Assembly (NCBI GenBank): GCA_033557465.1
Contig: CM066033.1
Coordinates: forward strand, 1,301,499,022-1,301,563,021
Direction of reading: 5' to 3'
DNA from: Ichthyophis bannanicus
Taxonomy: Eukaryota > Chordata > Amphibia > Gymnophiona > Ichthyophiidae
Length of the DNA: 64,000 nucleotides
In this document: piece by piece, positions 22,597 to 33,737 of the stretch
Position numbering within the stretch: position 1 is the first letter of the stretch
How the letters are laid out: each line of letters starts with the position of its first letter
Position numbers and translations under genes: made by a program
The notes under the pieces: generated by a model
Database searches by the model: none
What the model was told of the DNA's origin: nothing
What the model saw: only the letters and a program-made list of their open reading frames with translations

Positions 22597-22765
22597 TGAG
22601 TGGAAAAATAGTCTAGTGGTTAGTGCAGTGGCCTAGTGATCAGGAGACCAGTATTCAATTCCCACCGACACTTCTTGTGCCCTTGGGCAACTCACTTTAC
22701 CTTGCATTGCCTCAAAAGAAAGGTCTGGCAATTTACTTCCAGTCACACCTTAACTCAACAACTTG
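22597..22765 (+). mobile_element. tRNA-derived SINE
   Basis: A box TAGTCTAGTGG lies at about 22619-22629 and a B-box-like TATTCAATTCC about 40 bases on. The shared SINE body follows (CTTGTGCCCTTGGGCAACTC and GGCAATTTACTTCCAGTCAC). The body matches the SINEs at 30815, 41040 and 62786. It directly follows the CR1 3' end. The 3' limit is approximate. Confidence 0.75.
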
Positions 22766-23035
22766 AATTGTATCTCTGACTTCAATATAAACTCAAAGCT
22801 TGTGGCAGACAGGAGCATTTTAGATATATTGGGGGCTGGAGTTGTGTATGGAACAATAAAAGTCCAAAGTTATCATTAATATTATTCAAGATTCTTGTGA
22901 AACCAAATAACTATATAGCAAATAATCACAGGCAATCAGTAAAACTAACAAGCAATCAATACATTGGAGTTGAAGTCACTACCAGTTCTCTTAACTTAAT
23001 ATTCAAAAGATTTTTTGAAGAAACAGCTCAAATAT
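22766..23035. other. No gene seen
   Basis: AT-rich sequence with short frames only; no recognised repeat or domain. Confidence 0.4.
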
Positions 23036-23039
23036 CATC

Positions 23040-23545
23040 TTGTGTGATCTTTAGTTATCTTTATCTTTATTTCAGCATTTGATATACAGCCCAAGCAATA
23101 GTGTCAGGATGGTGTACAAAATCAAAGTGGCTGCAAGTATAGAAAAGGAAAAGAACTCCATTTTTGTAGAGAGGAAAGAGAAAGAGAGCGAGGGAGGAGG
23201 GGGGCAAGCAGGGAAGAGTAAATAGAGAGAAAGGGATAAACGCAATGCTAGGTACTAAAAGAAAAGAGGACCATCAGGCAGGAACACAAGTTGACAGTCA
23301 GGGCTGGGTGAGGGGGTGTCAAAAGCAAGATGGAAGAGATGGGTTTTGAGCATGGCTTTGCATCTGGGGAATGAGAGTTCAGTGCGGAGTGTGGGTGGTA
23401 GTGAGTTCCAGAGAGCGGAGCGCAGGAAGAAGAAAGCAGAATGGTGGGTAAGCTTGAGGTGTGCTTGAGTAGGAGAGGGAAGGGAAAGATGGTTTTCATG
23501 GAGGGACCGGAGTAGACACCTTTAGCTAATAAAGTTGAGAGTGTC
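23040..23545 (-). mobile_element. L2 LINE 3' end
   Basis: The minus strand encodes the C-terminus of an L2-type ORF2: RSALWNSLPPTLRTELSF followed by KTHLFHLAF (about 23410-23310). Then comes a UTR whose end reads like other L2 tails (TATATCAAATGCTGAAATAAA, on the minus strand near 23060). The LWNSLP motif recurs in the L2 pieces at 37950 and 62600. It abuts the Gypsy remnant. Confidence 0.7.
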
Positions 23546-23548
23546 AGG

Positions 23549-24180
23549 GATTTCCCCCGACCCATTACCAAAAAACAGGTATGCAGTTTCTTGGGGTTGA
23601 TCGGCTATTATAGGAGATTCATACCGCGGTTCGCGGAGGAGAGCATTTTGTTCACTGAAATGCTAAAGAAAAATGCTCCTAATAATGTTAAGTGGACCCC
23701 AGAAGCTGAGATCGCATTCACCTCCCTTAAAGAGAAGCTATGCACAGCCCTGGTGCTACGGGGGATCGACTTTAGTTTACCCTTTGTAGTCCAAACGGAC
23801 GCTTCAGAGAGCGGGTTGGGGAAGTGTTATCTCAAGTGTTTGAGGGGGTGGAGCACCTGGTCACTTATTTAAGCCGAAAACTCTCTAAAGCAGAGAAAAA
23901 TTATTCAACAGTCGAAAAAGAGTGCCTGGCCATAAAGTGGGCTATTGAGGCCTTAAGATTTTACCTGACCGGTAGGAAATTCCTCCTGGTCACGGATCAC
24001 GCCCCGCTAAAATTGCTGAACCAGATGCGGAATAGCAACACGCGATTAACGAGATGGCATCTGGCGCTACAGTCATTCAATTTTGTAATCCAGCACAGGC
24101 CAGGGAAGCTACATGGGAACGCGGATGCGCTCTCCCGAATTACGAGCTGTCCGGTTACAGGTGCGGCAGCCCGTAATATT
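23549..24180 (+). pseudogene. Ty3/Gypsy reverse transcriptase end and RNase H
   Basis: This is the C-terminal part of a Ty3/Gypsy pol. It opens with the RT connection motif FLGLIGYYRRFIPRFAEE (23587-23640). The RNase H follows, with QTDASESGLG (about 23793-23822), a one-base frameshift near 23822, YSTVEKECLAIKWAI (catalytic Glu, about 23905-23950), VTDHAPLKLL and HGNADALSR (catalytic Asp, about 24113-24140). No integrase follows: a polypurine tract starts 40 bases after the RNase H. Either a deletion removed it, or this is a Gmr1-like lineage in which integrase precedes RT. The 5' part of the element is absent; L2 sequence abuts it at 23545. Confidence 0.85.
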
Positions 24181-24182
24181 TT

Positions 24183-24193
24183 AAGGGGGGGGA
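24183..24193 (+). promoter_or_regulatory. Polypurine tract of Gypsy element
   Basis: AAGGGGGGGGA lies three bases before the LTR start TGTCA. It would prime plus-strand synthesis, and its position supports the LTR boundary. Confidence 0.8.
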
Positions 24194-24195
24194 TC

Positions 24196-25547
24196 TGTCA
24201 TGAGGTAGCGCTGTCAGAGCCCATGGAAATAGGGAAATCTGAGCAAAACATAGCTGACAGCTCAGAAATATACGTGGAAAAAGGTTACCACGGGCAACAG
24301 ATGCAAGCTGGGTTACAAGGTGTAAGGGAACGCCCAAACACAAGCCTGGATAGGAACTCATTAGGAAATGAGGGGCAGCTGGGTAGGGGCAGAGCCCAAA
24401 CAAACACCACGAGAAAAACAGTTAAAAGTCACTCACCTGAAGGTAGTGGGAGAGCCGTGGAAGGAACGTTCAGAGCTGTTAGAGCTGCTGAGTGAACGTT
24501 CAGGAAGAGAGCCGTGGAAGGAACGTTCAGGGAGAGAGTTACTGAGGAGAGAAGCCAAAGGAACCTTTGGAGAGAAGCCTCACGAGGGAAACACAGAACT
24601 GTGGAATCCAGGAGGGACTGCTTTGAGAAGCAGGGCACAGCTCTCCAAAATCCCCGGGAACCTTGCTATGAAAGGAGCAGAGGTGGTAGTCCGGTGGCCA
24701 GGCTAAGAAGAGCCAAATTACCCAGCACAAGGTACCAAGCAGGGAATAGTTTTTACCCTGAGGAAACTTGTATACCAGAGAAGCAGCTAGCAGAGAAACA
24801 CAGTAAAAGGTTTTCACACAAACGGAGCTCGGCTCGGTTGAGAGACCAGGAAGAGAGAGTGCCAGAGGGTAGGCGTATTAACCCTAATAGAAGAGGTCCA
24901 GAATACAGAGAATTACCCTGCACTTACCAGGAACTGTGTAGCTCTCTTGACCATGATTATAGTGAATGTGGTAATTACCCATTTCCCTCTAGTGCAGTGG
25001 AGGAGGGGAATGCTGTGAGTTACAGAGAGGAAATTTGCAACGGAAGCTTTACTCCAGGAGAAAGTTATTCTGACAGTGAAGAGATGCAATATGAACCTTA
25101 TGAGGAATCTTTGAATGGCAGTGATATGGACTGTACGTACACTATGGCAGATGCCATATCATCTCTATGCTAGAGTGCTGTGAAAACTGTTTAAAAAGAA
25201 AACAGGAAGGTTTTTCATGTGAAAGGACTGTTTTCTTTTTTCCTTTTGTTTGTTGAAAAAGCTGAAGTTAAAGCCAAGTTTTGTTCCTGCATTTCTTTAA
25301 TTTTGATGCCAGATGAATGATCTGTTTTCCTTTGTTTCAAATGCTAAATATCCAATCCCGGACGGGGAATAAAATCCTGTATTATAACCTTACACTTTGT
25401 CTGCAACTACAATTTCTTTAACTGGTGTTTAGAACCACAGGTTCCAGAAGGCATTGCAAAGCCTTCCCACAATACTCTATAGCTATTAGAGTACTACCCC
25501 ACTGCCATACCCACGCCGCTGGCCTCTGGGGACGCTGGTGGGTGACA
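24196..25547 (+). repeat. Gypsy 3' LTR, 1352 bp
   Basis: The LTR begins TGTCATGAGG after the polypurine tract and ends GGTGGGTGACA, giving the usual TG...CA with a 5-bp inverted TGTCA/TGACA. An AATAAA polyadenylation signal lies at 25368-25373. A 24-bp block with GAGAGCCGTGGAAGGAACGT occurs twice near 24449-24530. The LTR contains an open frame of 219 codons (24514-25173), rich in Glu, Arg and Ser, with no recognised domain. No 5' LTR is in the window. Confidence 0.8.
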
Positions 25548-26621
25548 ATATATATATATTTATTTATTTATTTATTGTAACCAATAACATACAAGCCATT
25601 CATTACAACTTTGTCAACATTACATATCGGAATGGGAAGTGTGTAAATAAAGACATTCCCGCTAGAAGGTGATGTGGGAGGGACGAGATCCATAAATGGT
25701 GTGTGCATGCACAGCGTTTTTTCATAAGCCGGCAGGCTCTGAGACTGACTGGAGGTGAAGAAAGCCGGTAGAAGGATGAGTACAAAGCAATAATCCAGAG
25801 TTTGGATGAGAAACAATCGAGAGCAGGGTAGGAGGTCCTTTGCATGAAACATCTAACATTCGTGATTTTAGTTTCTTAATGGAAAGTTGATGCATATTGA
25901 GAGCACAATTCATTTACATTACAGTGCTTCTTGCGTAATCCCCTGAAGAAACCAATGTGCGGTGAAACGCAGATATAGCGCAGAAGGTGGCGTTGGGAAA
26001 CACTATGGAAGGCTAAGCACAGCTCTGAACAAATTGAGAAGCATATTGAAAGCTAAGTACAGTTTTGAGCAAGTTATGGAGAATAATTGATCTCAAGCAA
26101 TTGGTATACATAATAAAGGTCATTGATGCAAACTGAGCCGTTTTCAGAACGTATACATAAGGTTTTGATGTGTATAACACCCAGTAAGTCTGAGACCTAT
26201 TTGTTGCTTGAGTAAAAAAGAAAAAAACAATATATATATAAAAAAGAAAAAAACAAAATATAAATACTGATTAGAGACAAAAGATCAATGTGCCATCAGA
26301 CACAGTATACTTTCAGGAATGATATCAGTGTGATAGACTACTTCTTTTGACAAATTACTGCTCTGAATAAGTGACCACCGTTGCATTTGTAACATTAAAT
26401 ATCGAACATGTCAACAACAGATAGAAGGTTTGTCTGCCGCAAGTTCAAGTCCTTGAGTTTTTCTGGTTCTTTTTCGTTCCCCTGTTTCAACCACCCCTTC
26501 CCCCTGCCAACTCCCTCTCCCCCAATCCACTCCTCTACCCAGTATATTACTACCTGCTTCTAGTGGCCAACAGCAAAACGCTCCCATAGTGCTTTATAAA
26601 TGATTAATTGTAGTAGTAGTA
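25548..26621. other. Unassigned repeat-like sequence
   Basis: This starts with TA and TTTA simple repeats (25549-25575). No coding frame is recognisable. A motif at 25936-25968 (CTGAAGA, ACC...GGT hairpin, GAAACGC) resembles a hammerhead-type core; similar motifs lie near 21889 and 6740. From 26220 on there are poly-A stretches and unassigned sequence. Confidence 0.35.
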
Positions 26622-27127
26622 GAGGTCTATAAATTAATGAATAGAGTAAAGTGGGTAAACGTAGATAAGTTGTTTACTCCATCAAAAAGTAGAAAGACTA
26701 GGGGACACGCAATGAAGCTACAATGTAACCCGTTTAAGAGTAATAAGAGAAAATATTTTTTTCACTCAATGTGTAATCAAACTCGAATTCATTACCGGAG
26801 GATGTAGTAAAAGCTGTAAGTGTAGCTGGGTTTAAAAACAAATTGGACAAGTTCCTGGAATTCCATAAACCATTATTAAAGAGGACCCAGGAAATCCACT
26901 GCTTGCCCCAGCACAAGCATTGTGGAACCTGTGTACCATTTTAGGAATCTCACAGGTACTTGTGACCTGCATTGACCACTGTTGGAAACAGGATACTGGG
27001 CTTGATGGACCTTAACATAAGAAATACTATACTGGGTCAGACCACAGGTCACATGCACCTGGCAGGTTCCAAAAAAGGGAACTGGTCTGACCCAGTATGG
27101 CATTTTTTTATGTTCTTATGTTCTTAA
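26622..27127 (+). mobile_element. CR1 (type A) 3' fragment with fold-back end
   Basis: This 5'-truncated CR1 starts at the VYKLMN region of ORF2 (26622) and shows a decayed QGNPFKSNKRKYFFH-type block and the AVSVAGFK block (about 26810). The 3' UTR follows. Near 27013 the UTR is followed by an inverted copy of itself: ACATAAG...TACTGGGTCAGACC, then 25 bases later GGTCTGACCCAGTATGGC and ATGTTCTTATGTTCTTA. The end is therefore a hairpin. Confidence 0.8.
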
Positions 27128-27672
27128 CCTGGGCTTCTTTCGAGTTCTGTAAGTAATTAAAGGACTTGAAGGACTAGCAAAAGGGACTGGTGGAAAAAGA
27201 TCTGCACTTGTAAGTATTTATCGTCTGGAATTTATTCTAAGTCTTGAGGAAAAGGGGAATTCTTTAGGTTAAAGCTGATAAATCTGTGTATTTTAGAATC
27301 AGTGATTTTCCTGAGTCATTCGGGTCTTAGTGCCACCAGAGAGCTTTTCATTTAAATCAGTATAGCTTAGCATAGAAAGTAAAATAGGGTAATAGTCACT
27401 AAAAAACATTTGTTTCTAGAGAGCTTTTTATTTAAATCAAATCAGAATATAGCTTAGCATACAAGTAGAATAAATAGTCTCCGAGTAGAAGGAAATAACT
27501 TGTTTCTATTGACTATTACAAAGAGGCCTTTTCGTTAGGAGGCAAAAGATCTGTTACATTGTCTTAAATACGTGTTAGCCAAGTGATAGATAAAAAGGGT
27601 AATTTGTAAGGCCCCCTCTATCAAACCAAGGGCTGTGTGAATCACCCAGGAAATTGGTAAGATTTTACCTTA
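27128..27672. other. Unassigned sequence with a direct repeat
   Basis: No coding frame is recognised. An imperfect direct repeat of about 80 bases (27338-27415 and 27416-27500) shares GAGAGCTTTT, ATTTAAATCA and TATAGCTTAGCATA. It may be part of a LINE 5' leader, but this could not be shown. Confidence 0.4.
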
Positions 27673-29217
27673 AGAACATAAGAACATAAGAACATAAGAC
27701 ATGCCATACTGGGTCAGACCGAGGTCCATCGAGCCCAGTATCCTGTTTCCAACAGTGGCCAATCTAGGTCATACATACCTAGCAATATCCCCAAAAGACA
27801 CAGGTTCCTCAATGCTTGTACTGGGTCAAGCATTGATGTCCTGGGTCCCTTTTTAATAGTGGTTTATGGACCTTTCCTCCAGGAACTTGTCCAAACCTTT
27901 TTTAAACCCAGCTATACTAACAGCCCTTACCACATCCTCCGGTAACAGATTCCAGAGTTTGATTACACGTTGAGTGAAAAAATATTTTCTCTTATTTGTC
28001 TTAAATAGTTTACCCTGTAGCTTCATTACATGTCCCCTAGTCTTTCTATATTCTGATAGCGTAAACAATTGATCCACGTTTATCTGTTCCACTCCATTCA
28101 TTAATTTATAGACCTCTATCATATCTCCCCTCAGCCGTCTCTTTTCCAGGCTAAAGAGCCCTAACCTTTTTAGCCTCTCTTCATAGGAGTAGCCTTCCAT
28201 CCCCTTTACCAATTTGGTGGCTCTTCTCTGTACTTTTTCTAATAACGCTATGTCCTTTTTAAGATACGGTGACCAGAATTGCACACAATATTCAAGGTGC
28301 GGTCGTACCATGGAGCGATACAGAGGCATTATAATATCCTTTGTTTTATTCTCCATCCCTTTCCTTATGATACCTAGCATTCTGTTTGCTTTCTTGGCCG
28401 CCGCTGCACACTGGGCTGAGGGTTTTAACATGTTATCCACGATGACTCCTAAATCTTTTTCCTGGGTGGTGGCTTCTAATGTGGAGCCTTGCATCGAGTA
28501 ACTATAGTGTGGGTTGTTCTTTCCTAGGTGCATAACTTTACACTTGTCCACATTAAATTTCATCTGCCATTTGGATGCCCAGTCTTCCAATTTATCCAGG
28601 TCCTCCTGCAGTTTTCCACTATCCTCTTGGGTTTTAACAGCTTTAAACAGTTTTGTGTCATCTGCAAATTTGATAACCTCACTCGTTATTCCCTTTTCCA
28701 GGTCATTTATGAATATGTCAAAAAGCAGCGGGCCCAGTACAGATCCCTGGGGTACTCCACTATTCACCTTTTTCCATTGGGAATATTGGCCATTTAGCCC
28801 TACCCTCTGCTTTCTATCTTTTAACCAGTTCCTGATCCACAATAGTACACTGCCTCCTATCCCATGACTTTTTAGCTTTGCCAAAAGTCTCTGATGGGGG
28901 ACCTTGTCAAAAGCTTTCTGAAAGTCCAGATACACTATATCAACCGACTCACCTTTGTCTACCTGTTTATGCACACCTTCAAAAAAACATATCAGATTAG
29001 TAAGACAAGATCTTCCTTGTCTAAAGCCATGTTGGCTGTCTCCCATTAGGCCATGACTATCTACATGCTGTGTAATTTTGTTCTTTATGATGGTTTCTAC
29101 CATTTTCCCTGGTACTGACGTCAGGCTCACCGGTCTGCAGTTTCCCGGGTCACCCCTGGAACCCTTTTTAAAAATTGGTGTTACGTTGGTGACCCTCCAA
29201 TCTTCAGGTAGAAGCAC
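27673..29217 (-). CDS. CR1 (type A) reverse transcriptase, 5'-truncated but open
   Basis: An uninterrupted 454-codon frame (27853-29217, minus) covers almost the whole RT and C-terminus of a CR1 ORF2. In order it shows EDWRVTNVTPIFKKGSRGDP, the YLDFQKAFDKVPHQR palm motif, GVPQGSVLGPLLF, an intact KFADDTKLF catalytic box, the thumb, and the terminal LWNLLPEDVV...NHY. The lack of any stop makes it the best-preserved CR1 here. The 3' UTR (27673-27852) ends in four AAGAACAT units. The 5' end breaks off at 29217 inside the fingers, so endonuclease and ORF1 are absent. The first Met is incidental, and the copy would not be mobile by itself. Confidence 0.9.
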
Positions 29218-29219
29218 AC

Positions 29220-29430
29220 GTCAAGGCACTGTGTAACAAGTCAGCTTTTATTATGTCTTCTTTCCTTCCCATCCACCCCAGAGATAGTCTTAGCTTTATA
29301 GGCTCTTAAACCTATTAATGGGAAGAAGGTGCCGATGTTCACTTTCAGGTGCAGCTGGTTATCCTCATCAGGAAAGATTAATTAAGGACCTGAGATTAAT
29401 TAATCTTAAGGTGAACAAAGTCCAATAAAC
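29220..29430. other. No gene seen
   Basis: Short unassigned stretch between a CR1 break and a MITE; no frame or repeat recognised. Confidence 0.4.
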
Positions 29431-29433
29431 ATA

Positions 29434-29827
29434 TTGGGCCCAATATTTGAAAGGCATTTATACAGTTTACAGCCCAGTAAACCATGTAAATGCCTTAAAT
29501 GGGGATATTCAACAGCACCTACATGGTTAATGCCATTGAATATCCCTTCCAAACTCTCCTATGTGCCCCGATCCTATCCGGTTAGGATCGGGACATGTTG
29601 GGGGCATTCAGGGGTGGAGCAGAGGCAGCAATAAGTGCTAACCAGGCAGCAGCAATATTGCTTGCTGCCTGGTTAGCTACTGCAGCTTCCGGCTTTCGCG
29701 GCGATCTCTGGGTATTCAATGCCGGGTCCACATATGACCCCAGCATTGAATATCCGGGGTTAAGGGTCGGCAGGTATGGCTGTGTGCCATAGGGGTGCAT
29801 AGCCTGCCCAAATCAATATCGGGCCAA
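29434..29827. mobile_element. Fold-back MITE, about 390 bp
   Basis: The ends are inverted (TTGGGCCCAATATTTGAA and, reversed, AATATCGGGCCAA). The interior holds further palindromes, including TATTCAATGCCGGG / CCCAGCATTGAATA (about 29711-29755) and GATCCTATCC / GGTTAGGATC. Related cores recur at 36480-36540 and 37138-37190. A target duplication could not be fixed. Confidence 0.6.
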
Positions 29828-30111
29828 TTAGATATACTTGTATTAGTATAAGTATCCCCAGCAAACTTAAGTAAATAATTTAAATACCTAAATAAAACCT
29901 TAAAACTAAGATGCAAACAGCAGTCCAGTAGTGAGATAGGGGCTTTCCAGTCTTTTGCACTAAGTGTCACATGTATGATTTTCTCCCAGTTGGTGAGGGG
30001 GTCTTACGTGTGCACTAAGTGCAAGGAACTCTCTGCTCTCAGGGAACAAGTCCGATCTCTGAAGGCTAGAATAGCAGACTTGGAGGACATAAGGAAGATA
30101 GAGAGGTATAT

Positions 30112-30405
30112 AGATTTATTTTATTTTTATTTGGTTATATTTGTATACCGCTTCTTCCAGTGATCAGTAGCGGTTTACATTGAACTTTTGTCACAGCAAA
30201 CATTTGTTACATATAACAGGAGTCAAATTGTCTACATATGCATATCACAGATTTGAAATTATACAGTATGAAATTTTTAGTTATATACATATTTATATGA
30301 GTTTCATAGATATTTACATAGCCTAGTATATGGTTGCATTAGGAACTAGGATGAGCTATTTATAGTGTGGTGCTGGGCTGCATTGGTGTATTGTGTTTGT
30401 GCTGA
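30112..30405 (-). mobile_element. L2-type 3' end nested in CR1 ORF1
   Basis: The plus strand starts with TTTATTTTATTTTTATTTGG and then ATACCGCTTC...AGCGGTTTACATTG. This is the reverse complement of the common L2/SINE tail (CAATGTAAACCGCT...GTATA plus an A-rich tail). No coding part remains. Confidence 0.6.
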
Positions 30406-30408
30406 GAC

Positions 30409-30475
30409 CTACAGGGACGTAATACTGAAGTCTCTGTAGATGAGACCTACAGGGATGTAATACTGAATTCCTACC
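30409..30475 (+). repeat. Short tandem duplication
   Basis: GAGACCTACAGGGA(C/T)GTAA plus flanking bases occurs twice, 38 bases apart, at the right edge of the L2 insertion. It may be a target duplication or a local slip. Confidence 0.6.
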
Positions 30476-30814
30476 TCCAGACTGGCAGCTTCCCTGTTGC
30501 CATGGAGGAGAGAGGTCACATGACAGGACAGCATCACTCTGCTGTGGCAGGAAGTAATCCTGTAGCTAAGACCTGTCCTCCAGGTGATGTAAAGCACTCT
30601 CACACTGAGGAGGTGTCTCCGGGGCCACGTGCCCATGAGGGAAGGGTTAGAACGACTGTTATAGTTGGTAATTTGATCATCAGGCATGTAGATGACTGGG
30701 TGGCTGGTGAGGATTGCCTGCTGACATTCCTGCCTGGTGTGAAGGTAGCGAACCTCACATACCACCTAGACAAGGTTTTATATAGCGCTGGGGAGAAGTC
30801 TGCTATCTTGGTAC

Positions 30815-31057
30815 ACAGAGTGGAGGAGTAGCCTAATGGTTAAGAACATTGGCTTGGGAACCCAGAGACCAGGGTTTGATTCCCACTAGAACTCCTTGTA
30901 GCCTTGGGCAAGTCACTTAACCCTCCATTGCCTCAGAAAAATCCAAGTTATCAATGTCCCTGTTTAATGTACATTACCAAGTTTAAGTTTCAATGTAAAC
31001 CGCTTTGAATGAAATGATAAAGCAGTATATAAAACCTGTTAAATAAATAAATAAATG
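30815..31057 (+). mobile_element. tRNA-derived SINE with L2-like tail, 243 bp
   Basis: A perfect A box (TAGCCTAATGG, 30829-30839) and a B box (GGTTTGATTCC, 30873-30883) form the tRNA-like head. The body (CCTTGGGCAAGTCACTTAAC) leads to a tail reading GTAAACCGCTTTGAATGA...AAATAAATAAATAAAT, shared with the L2 3' ends in this window. The insertion is flanked by TTGGTAC duplications (30808-30814 and 31058-31064). It splits the VGTND motif of CR1 ORF1. Confidence 0.9.
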
Positions 31058-33737
31058 TTGGTACTAATGACATAGAAAAGTGTGGGAGGGAGGTTCTGGA
31101 GATCAAATTTAGCCTTTTAGGTAGGAAGCTGAAATCCAGAACTTCCAGGGTAGAATTCTCTGAAATGCTTCCTGTTCCACACACAGGACCCAAAAGGCAG
31201 GCAGAACTCCAGAGTCTCAATGTGTGGATGAGACGATGGTGCAAGAAAAAGGGTTTTGGATTTGCTAGGAACTGGACAACATTCTGGAGATAGGAGGTGC
31301 TTCTCCTAAGGCATGGGCTCCACCTTAACCGGGATGGAACCAAGCTGCTGGTATTAACCTTTAAAAAGGAGATAGAACAGCTTTTAAACTAGACAATAGG
31401 GGAAAACCAATAGCAGCCCAAGAGCACATGGTTCGGAAGGATGTATCATTGAAGGATACTAGCAAAAGATTAAAGTTAGGGTACAGCGACAGAGAGGTTC
31501 CAATAAAAACATAAGTAACTCAAATACCCCTAAATACAGCACAGACAGAACTTAAAGATTCCAAATTAACCCTATCTACCGATAACCAGATTAATATGAA
31601 TAAAATACAACCTCTAAAATGCTTGTATGCAAATGCTAGACGTCTAAAAAATAAGATGGGAGAGTTAGAATATATAACACTAAATGAGAGGTTAGATATG
31701 ATTGGTATCTCAGAGACCTGGTAGAAGGAGGACAACCAGTGGGACATTGTGATACCTGGGTACAAATTATATTACAGTAATAGAGTAGATCAAATTGGTA
31801 GAGACATTGAACTCTATGTTAGAGAGGGCATTTTTGAAGGAAATAACGTACACTGTAGAGGCTCTATGGATTGAATTTCCATGTAAAAAAGGGAAGGTGA
31901 TGGCAGTGGGTGTGTACTACCGATCACCTGGCCAGAACGAACAAATGGATGATGAAATTCTCAAAGAAATCAGGGAAGCTAACAAAGGTTACAACACAGT
32001 AATAATAATGGGTGATTTCAATTATCCCGGTATCGACTGGGTCAGTATCACAGCAGAACATGCTAGGGAAATAAAGTTTCTAGATGAAATAAATCACTAC
32101 TTCTTGGAGCAGCTATTTAACAAACTGACAAGAAGGGAAGCCATTTTGGATCTAGTCCTTAGTGGAACACAGGATCTGGTGCAAGAGATAAGGGTGTTGG
32201 GGCCACTTGGCAATAGTGATCATAGCATGAATGTGTTTGATTTAATAAATGGAGAAAAGACAGCAAAGATATTCACAGTACTACCTTTTAACTTTCAAAA
32301 GGGAGACTATGATAAAATGAGGAAAATAATTAAGGAAAAACTAAAAGGAGCAGCTGCAAAGATTAAAGATTTACATCAAGCATGGGTGTTGTTTAAAAAT
32401 ACTATCTTGGAAGCCCAGACAAGCTGTATTCCACGCTTTAACAAAAGTGGAAGGAAGTCCAAAACAATTCCAGCATGGTTATAAAGGTGAAGTCAGAGAG
32501 ACTGTTGTTGCCAAAAAAGCATCTTTCAGGAAATGGAAAAAGGAGCCAAATGACAAAAACTGGAAACAACATAAGCACTGGCAAGTTAGATGCACGGCAT
32601 TGATGAGGCAGGCAAAGAGAGAATTTGAAGAAAAGCTTGCTGTGGAAGCAAAAATGCATAATAAAATCTTTTTCAAGCACATTTGTAGCAAAAAACATGT
32701 GAGAGGGTCAGTTGGACCCTTAGATGATAGAAGTATAAAAGGGGCACTTAGAGGGTACAAGGCCATAGTGGAGAGAATGAATGAATTCTTTGCTTTGCTC
32801 TTTACTGAAGAAGATGTAAGGAAGGTACCCATGACTGAAATGGTATTTAAAGGTGATGCATTAGAAGAATTGAAAGAAATATCAATAAACCGTGAAGATG
32901 CATTACAACTATTTAATAAAGAGCAGCAAATCACCTGGTGTACATCTGAGGGTATTGAAAGAACTGAAATTATGAGATTGCAAACCCTACTATTAGTAAT
33001 CTGTGAACTATCATTAAAATCATCTGTAATACCTGAAGATTGGAGGATTGCCAATGTAACGCCAATTTTTAAAAAGGGTTCCAGAGGTGATCCGGGAAAC
33101 TACAGACCGGTGAGTCTGACGTCAGTACTGAACAAAATGGTAGAAACTATTATAAAGAACAAAATTACTGAACATGTACATAGTCATGGTTTAATGGGAG
33201 AAAATCAACATGGTCTAGCCAAGGAAGATCTTGTCTTACTAATCTCTTATATTTTTTGAAGGTGTGAATAAACAGGTAGACAAAGGTAAGTTGGTCAATA
33301 TAGTGTATCTGGATTTTCCAAAAACCTTTGACAAGATCCTTCATGAGAGATTCTTGGCAAAATTAAAAAGTCATGGGATAGGAGAAAGTGTTCTATTGTG
33401 GATCAGCATATTCGTAAATGATCTCGAAATGGGGATAATGAGTGAGGTAATCAACTTTACAGATGACACAAAATGTTTCAAAGTTGTTAAAACCCAAGAG
33501 GATTGTGAAAAATTGTAAAAGGACCTTGATAAATTGGAAGATTGGACGTTCAAATGGCAGATGAAATTTAATGTGGATAAGTGCAATGTTATACACCTAG
33601 GAAAGAACTATGGTTACACGATGCAAGGTTCCACATTAGGAATCACCATCTAGGATAAAGATTTAGGCGTCATCATTGATAACACGTTGAAACCCTCTGC
33701 GCAGTGTGCAGTGGCAGCCAGGAAGGCCAATAGAATG

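Larger units (their letters stand above)
29970..31390 (+). pseudogene. CR1 ORF1 with nested L2 and SINE
   Basis: This is a CR1 ORF1 remnant upstream of ORF2 in the same strand. The N-terminus (29975-30110) has CTKCKELSALREQVRSLKAR, a Cys pair leading into a coiled coil. The esterase-like domain starts after 30640 (VIVGNLIIRHVDD) and is split at the VGTND block by a SINE (30815-31057). It resumes at 31065 and ends with HLNRDGTKLL near 31330 and a stop near 31390. An L2 3' end (about 30112-30405) also interrupts the coiled-coil region. The reading frame reconnects across the SINE, which shows that these are insertions and not unrelated sequence. Confidence 0.75.

Noticed and set aside
28214..28867. 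Plus-strand frames opposite the CR1 RT
   Set aside because: Antisense shadows of the conserved minus-strand RT; the same antisense frames appear opposite every type A copy.
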